This document shows positions 32,513 to 42,026 of a stretch of 64,000 nucleotides of DNA, piece after piece. This DNA comes from an uncultured Spirochaetales bacterium. Its GTDB lineage: Bacteria > Spirochaetota > Spirochaetia > Sphaerochaetales > Sphaerochaetaceae. Location of the stretch: the NCBI GenBank assembly GCA_949300325.1, contig CASGDQ010000049.1, forward strand, positions 28,367-92,366. Direction: 5' to 3'. The translations under genes were made by a program, and so were the position numbers. Numbering within the stretch: position 1 is the first letter of the stretch; each line of letters starts with the position of its first letter. Under the pieces are notes generated by a model, which had not been told where the DNA came from, made no database searches, and saw only the letters and a list, made by a program, of their open reading frames with translations.

Positions 32513-34228
32513 ATGAAGAACGTCCTGTTTTCACATTTGAGACCGTATGCGAAGGAGTGTGTCCTTGCACCGCTTTTTAAGCTTTTGGAAGTGGTTTTGG
32601 AGCTCCTTGTTCCGCTGGTGGTCGCAGCAATAGTCGATGTCGGAATTGCCGGCTCGAACCTTCCTTATATCATCAAAATGGTTGTTTTGATGTTCTTGCT
32701 CGGCCTTGCCGGCCTTGCTGTGAGCATAACAGCCCAGTATTTTTCCGCCAAGGCCGCAACCTGTTTTGCACATGATGTCAAACGGGATCTATTTAAAAAG
32801 ATACAGGCGCTGTCGGCAGGGGATGTTGACTCAATAGGTCCGGCTACCTTGCTCGTAAGGATGACGAATGATATGAATTTCGTCCAAAGCGGATTGAATA
32901 TGACGCTGCGCCTGCTTCTGAGGAGCCCGTTTGTAGTGCTTGGCGCTGCTGTGATGGCGTTCTTGGTCGATGTCCGCTGCGCGCTTGTCTTTGCTGTCGC
33001 CATACCGCTTTTAGCTCTGGCTGTATGGATTTTGATGGCTCTTACCGTTCCTCGCTATAAGATGGTGCAGCGCAACATGGACAAGGTCCTTTCCAAAAGC
33101 AGGGAAAACCTTTATGGCTCCAGGGTAATAAGGGCTTTCTGCCTTGAAGAAGATGAGGATAAGGCGTTCCTTTCTGATAATTCCAGCCTGCTGAAATCCC
33201 AAATCGCCGCTTCCAGGATATCCAGCCTTACCAATCCACTGACGAGCGTGATCATCAATTTTGCAATCATCATTCTTATATATTATGGCGCACTCAGGGT
33301 CGATTTGGGATATATCAGCCAGGGGGCCTTGATCGCTTTAGTGAATTATATGAGCCAGATACTTACGGAGCTCATCAAGCTTGCTAATCTTATTATCACT
33401 ATAAGCAAGGCCATTGCCTCTGCAAGAAGGGTTGAGGCAGTATTCGAGACTCCTGAAAGCCAGAAGGATGGGGATGATGATGCTTTCCTGCAGCAGGGAG
33501 ATGCAATCAGTTTTGATAATGTCTCCTTTAGGTACTTTCCCAATGCAGGCCTTGCCTTGGACGGCATATCCTTTTCCATCGGCAGGGGAAAAACCTTGGG
33601 CATCATTGGGGGCACCGGCAGCGGCAAGAGCACCCTTGCTTGCCTTCTGATGAGGCTTTATGATCCTAGTGAAGGGAAAATAGAGATACATGGCAAAAAT
33701 ATCCTTTCGTATAAGATGTCCGCTCTGAGAAGCCATGTGGCCATGGCATTGCAGAAGGCCAGATTGTTCTCCGGAACGATAGAAAGCAATCTCAGGTCGG
33801 CAAATCCTTGCTGCAGCGAGGACGAGATCAAGAAGGCCCTTGAAACCGCGCAGGCATGGGATTTCGTTCAGAAAAAAGGGCTTAGCTGCAAGGTCGAGAG
33901 CGGAGGAAAGAACTTTTCCGGCGGGCAGCGGCAAAGGCTGTCGGTAGCTCGTGCTGTTCTCAGAAATCCGGATATCCTTATTCTGGATGACAGCTCGTCT
34001 GCATTGGATTATGCCACAGAGGCCTCTTTGAGGACCGCTCTTTCGAAACTCTCTTGTACGAAAGTCATCATAAGCCAGAGAGCTTCAAGCGTGATGGCCT
34101 CCGATCTTATCCTGGTCCTCGACCAAGGACGGCTTGTTGCTTCCGGCACCCATGACGAGCTTTTGAAAAGCTGTGAGATATACAGGCAGATCTACCATAC
34201 CCAGTTCAAGGAGGCCTCGAATGTATAA
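32513..34228 (+). CDS. Heterodimeric ABC exporter C, degenerate-site half
   Basis: A 571-residue exporter half. Walker A is GGTGSGKST and the signature FSGGQRQR; Walker B is ILILDDSSSALD (Asp for catalytic Glu), and the switch is IISQRASSV with Gln for His, the same double change as exporters A and D. Six membrane helices lie within residues 1-310. No regulator is adjacent; the pair follows exporter B and rubredoxin. The start has a poor ribosome site, in line with a very short leader. Confidence 0.9.
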   Translation: MKNVLFSHLRPYAKECVLAPLFKLLEVVLELLVPLVVAAIVDVGIAGSNLPYIIKMVVLMFLLGLAGLAVSITAQYFSAKAATCFAHDVKRDLFKKIQALSAGDVDSIGPATLLVRMTNDMNFVQSGLNMTLRLLLRSPFVVLGAAVMAFLVDVRCALVFAVAIPLLALAVWILMALTVPRYKMVQRNMDKVLSKSRENLYGSRVIRAFCLEEDEDKAFLSDNSSLLKSQIAASRISSLTNPLTSVIINFAIIILIYYGALRVDLGYISQGALIALVNYMSQILTELIKLANLIITISKAIASARRVEAVFETPESQKDGDDDAFLQQGDAISFDNVSFRYFPNAGLALDGISFSIGRGKTLGIIGGTGSGKSTLACLLMRLYDPSEGKIEIHGKNILSYKMSALRSHVAMALQKARLFSGTIESNLRSANPCCSEDEIKKALETAQAWDFVQKKGLSCKVESGGKNFSGGQRQRLSVARAVLRNPDILILDDSSSALDYATEASLRTALSKLSCTKVIISQRASSVMASDLILVLDQGRLVASGTHDELLKSCEIYRQIYHTQFKEASNV

Positions 34229-35945
34229 GAATGCTTTGAAGAGATGTCTTGCCCTGGTTAGAAAGCATATGGTTCTTGTAGTCCTGACTGTCATATTCGC
34301 CTTGCTGTCGGTTGCCGCCTCCCTTTATATACCGTTGTTGATAGGCAGGGCGGTGGATCTTGTTGCAGGCATCGGACAGGTTGGATTCGATGAACTTTAC
34401 AAAGTCCTGTTTATGATCCTTGTTTCCGCTCTTGTATTCTTTTTCTCACAGTATTTTGTGAGCCGCATAAGCAACGGGATTGCATATCGCATTGGAACGG
34501 AACTGAGGGAAAAAGCATTCTTGAAGATCAACCGTCTTCCTCTTTCGTACCTCGATACAAGAAAAGTTGGCGATATCGTATCCAGGATAGGAAATGATAC
34601 CGATCAGTTCACAGATGGATTCCTGTTGGGCTTTGCTCAGATATTGACCGGCTTAGCCTCGATAATCGGAACGCTTTACTTCCTTTTGCGGGTGAATCTG
34701 ATTCTCTCTTTGACTGTTCTCCTTCTTACTCCTTTCTCGCTTTTTGTAGCTTCCTTTATTGCAAAGAGGACGCACCGCATGTTCAGAAGCCAAGCGGAGA
34801 GGAGGGCAGAGCAGACGGAATATACGGACCAGTCGATAAACTCGGATAAGGAGATAAGGTGCATGTGCATGCAGGATGAGACGGAAAAGGATTTTGAGAG
34901 GATCAATTCCGAATGGGCATATTGCAGCATGAGGGCAACCTTTTATTCTTCCCTTACTAATCCGTGCACCAGATTTGTAAACAGCATGGTATATGCGGTG
35001 GTCGCGCTTGCCGGAGGAATACTTGCCTTGCGCGGGATGATCACTGTCGGAGCCCTCACCAGCAGCCTTGCATATGCCAAGGAATACTCGAAGCCTTTCA
35101 ATGATATAACAGGAGTGGTCACCGAGCTCCAGAACGCTCTTGTATGCCTGGATCGCGTGCTTGCTTTCATAGATGAGAAGGAGGAGGATGAGATTCCTTT
35201 TGATGGCAGGCTCCTTCATGGAGGGGTGTCGTTTGAGGATGTATGCTTTTCGTATAATCCAAACGAGCCTCTGATCGAGCATTTTTGCTTGGATGTGCCT
35301 GAAAAGAGCCATGTGGCGATAGTCGGTCCTACAGGCAGCGGAAAAACCACCATCATCAACCTTCTCATGAGGTTCTATGAGCCGGTATCGGGTGCTGTGA
35401 AGATCGGCAATGCAGACATTTCAAAGGTTTCCCGTAGAAGCCTGAGAGGCAATATCGGAATGGTTCTTCAAGATACCTGGATAAAGAATGCAAGTGTCAG
35501 GGAGAATATCACGATGGGACGTGAGAGTACCGACGAACAGGTGGAGGAGGCTGCAAGGATGGCCCATGCCGATGGAATAATCAGACGGCTTGAGCATGGG
35601 TATGACACCATAATAAGCGATAGCGAATCATCCTTGAGCCAGGGAGAACGCCAGCTGCTTTGCCTTGCACGCATTTTCCTTCGCATGCCTGATATCCTTG
35701 TTCTTGACGAGGCTACGAGCAATATCGATACCCGTACAGAGCTTCTGATCCAGGATTCCTTTGCGAAAATGAGCCATGGCCGGACCACGTTCATAGTCGC
35801 CCATCGCCTTTCAACCATAGAGAATGCAGATCTGATAATCGTCCTGAAGGACGGCAGGGTGGAAGAGATGGGGAATCATAAGGAGCTTTTGGAAAAGGGA
35901 GGTTTTTACAATACCCTGTATCATAGCCAGTTTGCGCATGCATAA
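34221..35945 (+). CDS. Heterodimeric ABC exporter C, catalytic half
   Basis: A 574-residue exporter half with canonical Walker A (GPTGSGKTT), Walker B (ILVLDEATSNID) and switch His (VAHRLSTI), and the variant signature LSQGERQL. It overlaps its partner by eight bases, with AAGGAGG before the ATG at 34221. No WAWKHPH insertion is present, unlike in exporters A and D. Confidence 0.9.
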   Translation: MYKNALKRCLALVRKHMVLVVLTVIFALLSVAASLYIPLLIGRAVDLVAGIGQVGFDELYKVLFMILVSALVFFFSQYFVSRISNGIAYRIGTELREKAFLKINRLPLSYLDTRKVGDIVSRIGNDTDQFTDGFLLGFAQILTGLASIIGTLYFLLRVNLILSLTVLLLTPFSLFVASFIAKRTHRMFRSQAERRAEQTEYTDQSINSDKEIRCMCMQDETEKDFERINSEWAYCSMRATFYSSLTNPCTRFVNSMVYAVVALAGGILALRGMITVGALTSSLAYAKEYSKPFNDITGVVTELQNALVCLDRVLAFIDEKEEDEIPFDGRLLHGGVSFEDVCFSYNPNEPLIEHFCLDVPEKSHVAIVGPTGSGKTTIINLLMRFYEPVSGAVKIGNADISKVSRRSLRGNIGMVLQDTWIKNASVRENITMGRESTDEQVEEAARMAHADGIIRRLEHGYDTIISDSESSLSQGERQLLCLARIFLRMPDILVLDEATSNIDTRTELLIQDSFAKMSHGRTTFIVAHRLSTIENADLIIVLKDGRVEEMGNHKELLEKGGFYNTLYHSQFAHA

Positions 35946-35967
35946 AAGTCATTAATTGATGGTAATC

Positions 35968-36003
35968 AAAAAGCAGCCAGCGATCAGCTGACTGCTTTTC
36001 TTT
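35968..36003. terminator. Bidirectional terminator between exporter C and adhE
   Basis: AAAAGCAG (35969-35976) pairs with CTGCTTTT (35992-35999). Each strand ends the stem in a T-run, so it can serve both converging genes. Confidence 0.8.
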
Positions 36004-36020
36004 GTGCCTTTTCAGATTGC

Positions 36021-38681
36021 TCAGGCTTCTTCTTTCCACGGTCTGCCGTAGAAGGAATCGAGATAGAGCTGCTTGATCTGGCTGATGAGCGGGTATCTCG
36101 GGTTGCTGCCTGTGCACTGGTCGTCAAAAGCCTTGACGGACAGCTCATCGACTGCGGCGAGGAATTCTGCTTCGTCGACTCCCCATTCCTGAATGCTTGC
36201 AGGTACTCCGAGCTCCTTCTTGAGTGCTTCGATTCCCTGGATAAGGATTTCCACCTTCTCTTCAAGCGTCTTTGCATTCCTGCTGTCGAAGAGGTCGGTA
36301 TTCTTTGCATTGTTGACAGGTGTGGAGATGTAGTCTGCGACACGAGCATACCTGCTTATGACCGATGGGAACTCGTACTGCGGGAAGGATGCCTGCTTCG
36401 TCGGGTTGTCGTTCGCATTGAAGCGGATGACATTGGTCAGAAGCAATGCGTTGGCCATTCCGTGCGGCACGTGGAACCTTGCTCCGAGCTTATGCGCCAT
36501 GGAGTGGCAGACGCCGAGGAATGCGTTGCTGAACGCCATGCCCGCCATTGTAGAAGCGTTGTGAACCTTCTCTCTGGCCTTCTTGTCCGTTCCGTCTGCG
36601 TAAGCCTTTGGCAGATACTTGAAGATGATCCTTGCCGCTTCAAGGGAGAGCGAATTGGTATAATCCGTGCTCATCGAGGATACGAGCGCTTCAAGTGCGT
36701 GTGTAAGCACATCGATTCCGCAGCTTGCGGTAAGCCCCTTGGGCTGTCCCATTGCCAGCTTGCTGTCGACGATTGCCATGCTCGGGGTAAGCGCATAGTC
36801 TGCGATTGCCCATTTCATGCCGGTCTTCTCGTCCGTAATGATTGCAAACGGGGTTACCTCGCTTCCAGTTCCGCTGGTGGTCGGGATGCAGATGAGCTCA
36901 GCTTTCTTGCCCATGTTCGGGAATGCATAGATCCTCTTTCTGATATCCATGAAGCGGAGCGCCAGGCCTTCGAACTGTACTTCCGGATGCTCATACAAAA
37001 GCCAGATGATCTTTGCCGCATCCATCGGAGAACCGCCTCCGACTGCGATGATGATGTCAGGGTTGTATGCATTGACAAGCTGCATGGCGGTGTTGATCGT
37101 TCCAAGTGTCGGATCCGGTTTGACCTGATGGAAAACCTCGGTCTCCACGCCGATCTTGTTGAGCGTGTCGGTGATGTCGTCGATCATTCCGCTGGAAAAG
37201 AGGAAGCTGTCGGTGACGATGAATGCTCTCTTCTTTCCTTCGAGCTCCTGGAGGGCTACCGGGAGACAACCGTATTTGAAATAGATTTTCGGTGGAAGCT
37301 TGAACCAAAGCATATTCTCTCTCCTCTCTGCCACGGTCTTTACGTTCAAAAGGTGCTTGGGGCCGACGTTCTCGCTGATGCTGTTGTTGCCCCAGCTGCC
37401 GCATCCGAGCGTAAGGCTTGGCTCGAGGCGGACGTTGTAGATGTCGCCGATAGCTCCCTGGCTTGCAGGCATGTTGATAAGCACGCGGCTTGTCTTCACG
37501 GTCTTGCCGTAGTTATCGATCTTATCCTGCTCTTTTTCGTCCACATAGAGTACGGAAGTATGTCCGAAACCGCCGAGTGCGATAAGCTTTGCGGCCATGA
37601 GGCATCCTTCTCCATAGTTGTCGCAGGAATACATTCCCAAAACCGGAGAAAGCTTTTCATGAGCAAAAGGCTCCGAAGCCTCTACCTTCTTGACTTCTCC
37701 GATAAGGACTTTTGCATCCTTTGGCACTGTGAATCCTGCAATCTCTGCAACCTTGTATGCCGGCTGTCCTACGATCTTGGGGTTTACAGTTCCTCTCTGC
37801 GGGTCAAGGATGACTGCTGCAAGCTTATCGTGCTGTTCCTTTGTAAGGAAATGCGCACCCTGTTCCTTGAGCTCTTTCTTCACTTCGCTGTAGATGTCCT
37901 TGTGCACTATGATCGACTGCTCCGATGCGCAGACCACTCCGTTGTCGAATGTCTTACTCATCAAAATCGACGCTACAGCCATCTTGATGTTGCAGCTCTT
38001 GTCGAGAAGAGCAGGGGTGTTTCCGGCTCCAACTCCAATTGCCGGCTTTCCAGAAGAGTAGGCCGATTTGACCATTCCCGGACCGCCGGTTGCAAGAATG
38101 AGGTTTACAAGAGGATGCTTCATCAGATAATCGGTCTTTTCCATGGTAGGCTCTTCGATGAAAGCGATGATATCCTCCGGCGCACCTGCCTCAACAGCCG
38201 CATTGAGTACGATGCGGGCCGCATCGCATGTGCATTTCTTTGCTCTCGGGTGCGGGCTGAAGATGATTGCGTTCCTGGTCTTAAGCGCGATCAAAGACTT
38301 GAAGATTGCAGTACTTGTCGGGTTTGTTGTCGGGATTATGCCGCAGATAACGCCTTTGGCTTCTGCAATCTTCTTGATACCGAATCCCGGGTCGTCCTCG
38401 ATGATTCCACAGGTCTTTTCGTCCTTATACTTGTGGAAGATATACTCTGCTGCGAAATGGTTCTTGATGACCTTGTCCTCAATGATTCCCATTCCTGTTT
38501 CCTGAACGGCATCCTGGGCAAGAGAGATTCTTGCGTTGTTGGCAGCGATTGCCGCAGCACGGAAGATAGCGTCGACTTTTTCCTGCGGGTAGTTGGCATA
38601 GATGAGCTGAGCTCTCTTGACGCGCTCGATCATCTGCTGCAGTTCTGTCTGCCCTGGAAACAATTCATTAACTTCAGCCAT
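36021..38681 (-). CDS. adhE: Bifunctional acetaldehyde-CoA/alcohol dehydrogenase AdhE
   Basis: An 886-residue fermentation enzyme that reduces acetyl-CoA to ethanol in two NADH-dependent steps. The N-terminal half (about residues 1-440) is an acylating aldehyde dehydrogenase with the catalytic cysteine in NGVVCASEQS. The C-terminal half (about 450-886) is an iron-dependent alcohol dehydrogenase with the family segments AVGGGSPMDAAK, IPTTSGTGSEVTPFA, and the histidine-rich GVCHSMAHKLGARFHVPHG iron site. AAGGAGAAAAAC precedes the ATG. It is a single-gene unit with a strong promoter upstream and a bidirectional terminator. Confidence 0.97.
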   Translation of the reverse strand: MAEVNELFPGQTELQQMIERVKRAQLIYANYPQEKVDAIFRAAAIAANNARISLAQDAVQETGMGIIEDKVIKNHFAAEYIFHKYKDEKTCGIIEDDPGFGIKKIAEAKGVICGIIPTTNPTSTAIFKSLIALKTRNAIIFSPHPRAKKCTCDAARIVLNAAVEAGAPEDIIAFIEEPTMEKTDYLMKHPLVNLILATGGPGMVKSAYSSGKPAIGVGAGNTPALLDKSCNIKMAVASILMSKTFDNGVVCASEQSIIVHKDIYSEVKKELKEQGAHFLTKEQHDKLAAVILDPQRGTVNPKIVGQPAYKVAEIAGFTVPKDAKVLIGEVKKVEASEPFAHEKLSPVLGMYSCDNYGEGCLMAAKLIALGGFGHTSVLYVDEKEQDKIDNYGKTVKTSRVLINMPASQGAIGDIYNVRLEPSLTLGCGSWGNNSISENVGPKHLLNVKTVAERRENMLWFKLPPKIYFKYGCLPVALQELEGKKRAFIVTDSFLFSSGMIDDITDTLNKIGVETEVFHQVKPDPTLGTINTAMQLVNAYNPDIIIAVGGGSPMDAAKIIWLLYEHPEVQFEGLALRFMDIRKRIYAFPNMGKKAELICIPTTSGTGSEVTPFAIITDEKTGMKWAIADYALTPSMAIVDSKLAMGQPKGLTASCGIDVLTHALEALVSSMSTDYTNSLSLEAARIIFKYLPKAYADGTDKKAREKVHNASTMAGMAFSNAFLGVCHSMAHKLGARFHVPHGMANALLLTNVIRFNANDNPTKQASFPQYEFPSVISRYARVADYISTPVNNAKNTDLFDSRNAKTLEEKVEILIQGIEALKKELGVPASIQEWGVDEAEFLAAVDELSVKAFDDQCTGSNPRYPLISQIKQLYLDSFYGRPWKEEA

Positions 38682-38710
38682 GTTTTTCTCCTTATTGTTA
38701 TCGATAAATT

Positions 38711-38739
38711 TTTATATATTAAATCGACGACAGTGTCAA
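38711..38739 (-). promoter_or_regulatory. adhE promoter
   Basis: Read on the minus strand: TTGACA (38739-38734), 17 bases, TATAAA (38716-38711), nearly ideal. Further upstream an inverted repeat ATTGCC/GGCAAT (38807-38812 and 38820-38825) and A+T-rich DNA may hold regulatory sites; no clear Rex box is seen. Confidence 0.75.
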
Positions 38740-38947
38740 CTCATATGACAAAAATAAGTATAACATGACTAAAAAAACTGTCCAGCTTTGGCTTTTATTT
38801 ATTTTTATTGCCCTAAAAAGGCAATTTAATGTGAATATAGTAATATTATTTATAGAATTTTAACAAATAAATGAAAAATGTTGTGTTGACTGGCCTTCAT
38901 TATTGGCATCTTGTAATCATGAACATTGCCTGTGTTTTCTTATTTTG

Positions 38948-39997
38948 TTAGCGGAGCAAGGAATAAATGAAACATGAAGCGCAGATTGCAAGCGGAGCCA
39001 TGGATTTGATGACGCCTGCTTTAATTTGCATTTCCCCGATTTCTTCATATGGGCGGGAGAGGACTGAAGAAATTCTTTCTTTCAGGCTACCTTTTGTATT
39101 CTGGAGGGAATATTCAAGAAAGAAAAACTTGGAAAGCGTCTTTCCGATCAGTCCGGGGGCCCTCATCATTTTTGAATAAATCAGGCTCAATGCAACGGTA
39201 GCAGAAAGCTTTAAAGCCCTTTCTATGGCAATGGCGAGGCTGTCCGAGGTTATTTCGAATCCGAAGATGGATGCGACCACCATGCCTCTTTTTATTATCA
39301 GGTTTGAAAAAAGTGAAACCAGAAAAAGCGTCAGATACGGCATCAGTTTTATCCTTCTTTTATAGACAGGAAGGAGGAGAAGAAGAATGCAGAAGAGAGC
39401 AAAAAGGATTGCAGAATCATCCAGCATCTGTACCAGAAGCACGGAGAAAAGCGCTCCGGAGACAACCAGGATATCCTTTGGCGAGGCTTGTCGGGTCTGC
39501 TGGAGATCCTCTTCTCTTATTTCGATCCAGCTGAATGAGCCTGCTAGGTATGCCGTAACGAGAGCAAAGACGAACGATGAGAGAAGAAATGGTGCAAGAA
39601 GCATGAGCATTCCCTTTCCCATGTATAGCGAGGCTGTGTAAATCTGTACGATTGTCCCAGAAAAAGCGCCTGACAACGATATCCCATAATAGGATATCCT
39701 TTTTTTCTGTGTCCTGCCGAGAAAATACATTACAAGCCCGGAGACCATGCTCTGCAAAAAGGATATTAAAAAGAAATATGTGAATATGGTGCCGGAAATA
39801 TAGGATGAAGCGACTGCTTTGAGCATCAGCAGGATAAAGTAGTCCTTGAAATCCAGTGTGCTGATTGCAAGCATTATCGGGATGTTGGCCAGCCCGATCC
39901 TGAAAAATGGGACGGGCTTTGGCACCAGCATTTCCAAAAACGATCCTAGTAGGCATAAGGATGCATAGGAGGATATCTTTTCAGTAGCTGATCGCAT
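38948..39997 (-). CDS. Gx transporter family protein, ECF S-like and T-like halves fused
   Basis: A 349-residue inner-membrane protein. Residues 1-170 match the Gx/heptaprenyl-diphosphate-synthase-component-I-like membrane family (LEMLVPKPVPFFRIGLANIPIML is the family hallmark). Residues about 175-349 resemble the CbiQ-type transmembrane subunit of energy-coupling-factor importers, with a cytoplasmic helix ending in RAPGLIGKTLSKFF. No ATPase lies nearby. It overlaps the NusG-II gene upstream, a pairing usual for this family. The ATG at 39997 is preferred over GTG 40003 because the GGAGG at 40004-40009 would overlap the GTG. The cargo is unknown. Confidence 0.8.
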   Translation of the reverse strand: MRSATEKISSYASLCLLGSFLEMLVPKPVPFFRIGLANIPIMLAISTLDFKDYFILLMLKAVASSYISGTIFTYFFLISFLQSMVSGLVMYFLGRTQKKRISYYGISLSGAFSGTIVQIYTASLYMGKGMLMLLAPFLLSSFVFALVTAYLAGSFSWIEIREEDLQQTRQASPKDILVVSGALFSVLLVQMLDDSAILFALFCILLLLLPVYKRRIKLMPYLTLFLVSLFSNLIIKRGMVVASIFGFEITSDSLAIAIERALKLSATVALSLIYSKMMRAPGLIGKTLSKFFFLEYSLQNTKGSLKERISSVLSRPYEEIGEMQIKAGVIKSMAPLAICASCFIYSLLR

Positions 39998-40322
39998 CCG
40001 CACCTCCGCCGCTCTTTTCCAGGCTTACGAGCACCTTGTTTGGAAGACAGCAGACCGAGGTCCCCATTCTCATATAAAGGCATGTATGGTTGGGGCAGGG
40101 GGAGCTGATGATTGCAAAATCGGAGTTCTCGATTTTCACAACCGTATCCCCGAGAGGCCCGGGGATGCTTACGATGCGGTCTTCATCCAAAGGATAGATA
40201 TAGCTGGCATATGCTCCATCTATCCTCACCATGTCGCCCCCCTTTGAAAAGGACAGGCTCAAAATGGTGAGTGCGAGAAAGATGATGGCAATTACTATAT
40301 CCAGCTTTTTTATTCCTTTCAT
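39981..40322 (-). CDS. NusG domain II-containing membrane-anchored protein
   Basis: A 113-residue protein with one N-terminal membrane anchor (residues about 8-25) and an extracytoplasmic NusG-II beta domain. The conserved SPCPNHTCLYMRMG...CCLPNKVLV pattern with its paired cysteines is the family mark. It overlaps the lipoprotein gene upstream by four bases and the Gx gene downstream by 17, so the three are translated together. Such proteins travel with Gx transporters and FMN-binding electron-transfer proteins; the molecular role is unknown. Confidence 0.85.
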   Translation of the reverse strand: MKGIKKLDIVIAIIFLALTILSLSFSKGGDMVRIDGAYASYIYPLDEDRIVSIPGPLGDTVVKIENSDFAIISSPCPNHTCLYMRMGTSVCCLPNKVLVSLEKSGGGADAISY

Positions 40323-41023
40323 TTCCAGGTTATTTCAAATTCCATCGGTTCATTCAAAAGCAGAAAGTCTATCAAGGGGAATGAGTAGAGCACGGTTTTC
40401 GGTCCCTTTTTTTCCACGCCGCTTGAGGATACGATTTCAGAGGGGGTGATGATCGTTATATCTATGGTGCTATTGCGTATTGCATCCGGTCCATCTTCGC
40501 CGAGCAGGTAATAGATCATATCCAGATAATCCTCTTCGCTCATCCCTTGGTTGTATTCCGGGCCGTATACCTCGAAATTCGGGTCAGCCAAGAACGGTAT
40601 TATCGCCTTAAGCTCTTGATAATTATTTATATCCAGATGGAATTTCAAGCTGTTTCTGTCTTCCTTCAGCACGGAAATTGAATGATCTCCTTTCAATGCG
40701 GATAAGACAGAAGGGATATCGTTGAAGTTGAACGATATGGAATAACTGTTTTCACCTGTCTTGTACATATGCACATCAAAGGCCTTTTTGCTTGTTTCAA
40801 GCTTGTTTGTAAAATCGGTGATTGCAGCATCCATTATGCTTTCATCGTTTTTGGGAAGGAATTCGGAGAAGTCATTCAGCACATCGATGAAAAATGGATA
40901 TATGGTTATATCCGTGTAGCTTGACGATCCGTTTTTACTGAGAGAAATATTTTCGCTTACTGCACAGGAAGAAAACAGCAGAACAAATAGCAGCATAAGC
41001 AGATATGTTGACATCTTTTTCAT
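40319..41023 (-). CDS. Lipoprotein of unknown function
   Basis: A 234-residue predicted lipoprotein. The signal peptide MKKMSTYLLMLLFVLLFSSC ends in a good lipobox, with C20 as the lipidated residue. The mature part is polar, alternates short beta-like and helical stretches, and shows no domain I recognise. It is the first gene of the operon with the NusG-II and Gx genes, so it may be an accessory of that membrane system. It starts only 22 bases from the divergent gene at 41046, so the promoters must overlap the coding regions. Confidence 0.75.
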   Translation of the reverse strand: MKKMSTYLLMLLFVLLFSSCAVSENISLSKNGSSSYTDITIYPFFIDVLNDFSEFLPKNDESIMDAAITDFTNKLETSKKAFDVHMYKTGENSYSISFNFNDIPSVLSALKGDHSISVLKEDRNSLKFHLDINNYQELKAIIPFLADPNFEVYGPEYNQGMSEEDYLDMIYYLLGEDGPDAIRNSTIDITIITPSEIVSSSGVEKKGPKTVLYSFPLIDFLLLNEPMEFEITWK

Positions 41024-41045
41024 AAACGTAGGATACTAAATTAAA

Positions 41046-41876
41046 ATGATGCGGACAAGAGTTATGATGAGAAGGTTCCTTCTGGCACTCCTTTTTTTCG
41101 TGCCTTCCTTTATCTTTGCAATTGATGTTGCGGAACACCCCACCGGATTCCTGGTGGACTGGGATGAGGTCGAAGGTGCGAAATGGTATGACATATATGT
41201 CGACGATGGTTTTGTCGCCCGCCTTGAGAATAATGTCTTTTCTTATGAGATCGAGAATCTCCTGAGCAATAAGACTTATAATATTTCCTTTGCCGCCAGA
41301 GATGAGGGCAACAACACGCTTCTTGCGGAATTCTCTACAAACACCACTACATCCTGGGATGGCACTTATATATGGAACAATCCCACAAAAAAGGATAACA
41401 AGGGCAGGGTGAAGAAGCTGATTTTCAATGTGAAGACCGTCCTTGACCCGATTTATGGCCAGCATCAGGAAATCTACATACTCTCCGACGATGGAGCCGA
41501 GCACCGGATCTTCCCCCTGTATGATTTCAACGACGAGAGTGCGGGATGGACCGATTATGATGATGATACGGAGCAAGCCGCCACATACAGGCTGAACGCA
41601 GAGCGGTTCAACACATCATCCATAGTACCCTCTTCCTGGAGGGTATCCAAGATCTTCCTCGGACAGGACCACATCGAGGTTACCGTGGAGACAAAGGCGT
41701 TCGGAATCTCTCTTGATACGATGGTCATATATGATTTCATTGTGGATGATGACGGATGCAGGAATCTTATCTTCCGCATGGACGGCCCTTCCCTCGTCCG
41801 TACTTTTGTCTTCTTCAATCCGGACGGGACAAGGGATGACGGGGCTTATGTGCTGAAAAATTCGAAAGATCTGTGA
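41046..41876 (+). CDS. Secreted fibronectin type III-like protein
   Basis: A 276-residue exported protein. A signal peptide (RRFLLALLFFVPSFIFA) is followed by a fibronectin type III-like domain of about 80 residues (FLVDWDEVEGAKWYDIYVDD; SNKTYNISFAARDEG) and a beta-rich C-terminal domain I do not recognise. Several start codons lie close together (ATG at 41046, 41049, 41064, 41067) and none has a good ribosome site. The later ones give a more typical signal peptide. The role is unknown, perhaps envelope-associated. Confidence 0.7.
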   Translation: MMRTRVMMRRFLLALLFFVPSFIFAIDVAEHPTGFLVDWDEVEGAKWYDIYVDDGFVARLENNVFSYEIENLLSNKTYNISFAARDEGNNTLLAEFSTNTTTSWDGTYIWNNPTKKDNKGRVKKLIFNVKTVLDPIYGQHQEIYILSDDGAEHRIFPLYDFNDESAGWTDYDDDTEQAATYRLNAERFNTSSIVPSSWRVSKIFLGQDHIEVTVETKAFGISLDTMVIYDFIVDDDGCRNLIFRMDGPSLVRTFVFFNPDGTRDDGAYVLKNSKDL

Positions 41877-41911
41877 TTTTGTAAAAAAAAACAGCCGATT
41901 AAAAATAATAT

Positions 41912-41929
41912 ATGTTGATATATCAACAT
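41912..41929. repeat. Perfect 18-base palindrome
   Basis: ATGTTGATA-TATCAACAT, in the gap between the fibronectin-like gene and topA, just before a terminator. It could be a protein-binding site; the factor is unknown. Confidence 0.6.
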
Positions 41930-41936
41930 CCTTCCA

Positions 41937-41974
41937 AACGGTCTTTTCCAAGCGTCGGAAAGGCCGTTTTTTTT
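41937..41974 (+). terminator. Intrinsic terminator upstream of topA
   Basis: AACGG plus CTTTTCC pair with GGAAAG plus CCGTT around a small internal mismatch, followed by eight T residues. Confidence 0.85.
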
Positions 41975-41976
41975 GG

Positions 41977-42005
41977 TTGACAATTTGAATCCTTCAATAT
42001 ATTTT
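41977..42005 (+). promoter_or_regulatory. topA promoter
   Basis: TTGACA (41977-41982), 17 bases, TATTTT (42000-42005). It starts three bases after the preceding terminator. Confidence 0.75.
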
Positions 42006-42026
42006 TTTTACGTTTAAGGGGGAGTT

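Noticed and set aside
36462..38768. 768-codon open frame on the plus strand opposite adhE
   Set aside because: It is fully antisense to a complete adhE with all motifs; its translation is rich in Cys, Arg and His and resembles no protein. It follows from codon bias of the real gene.
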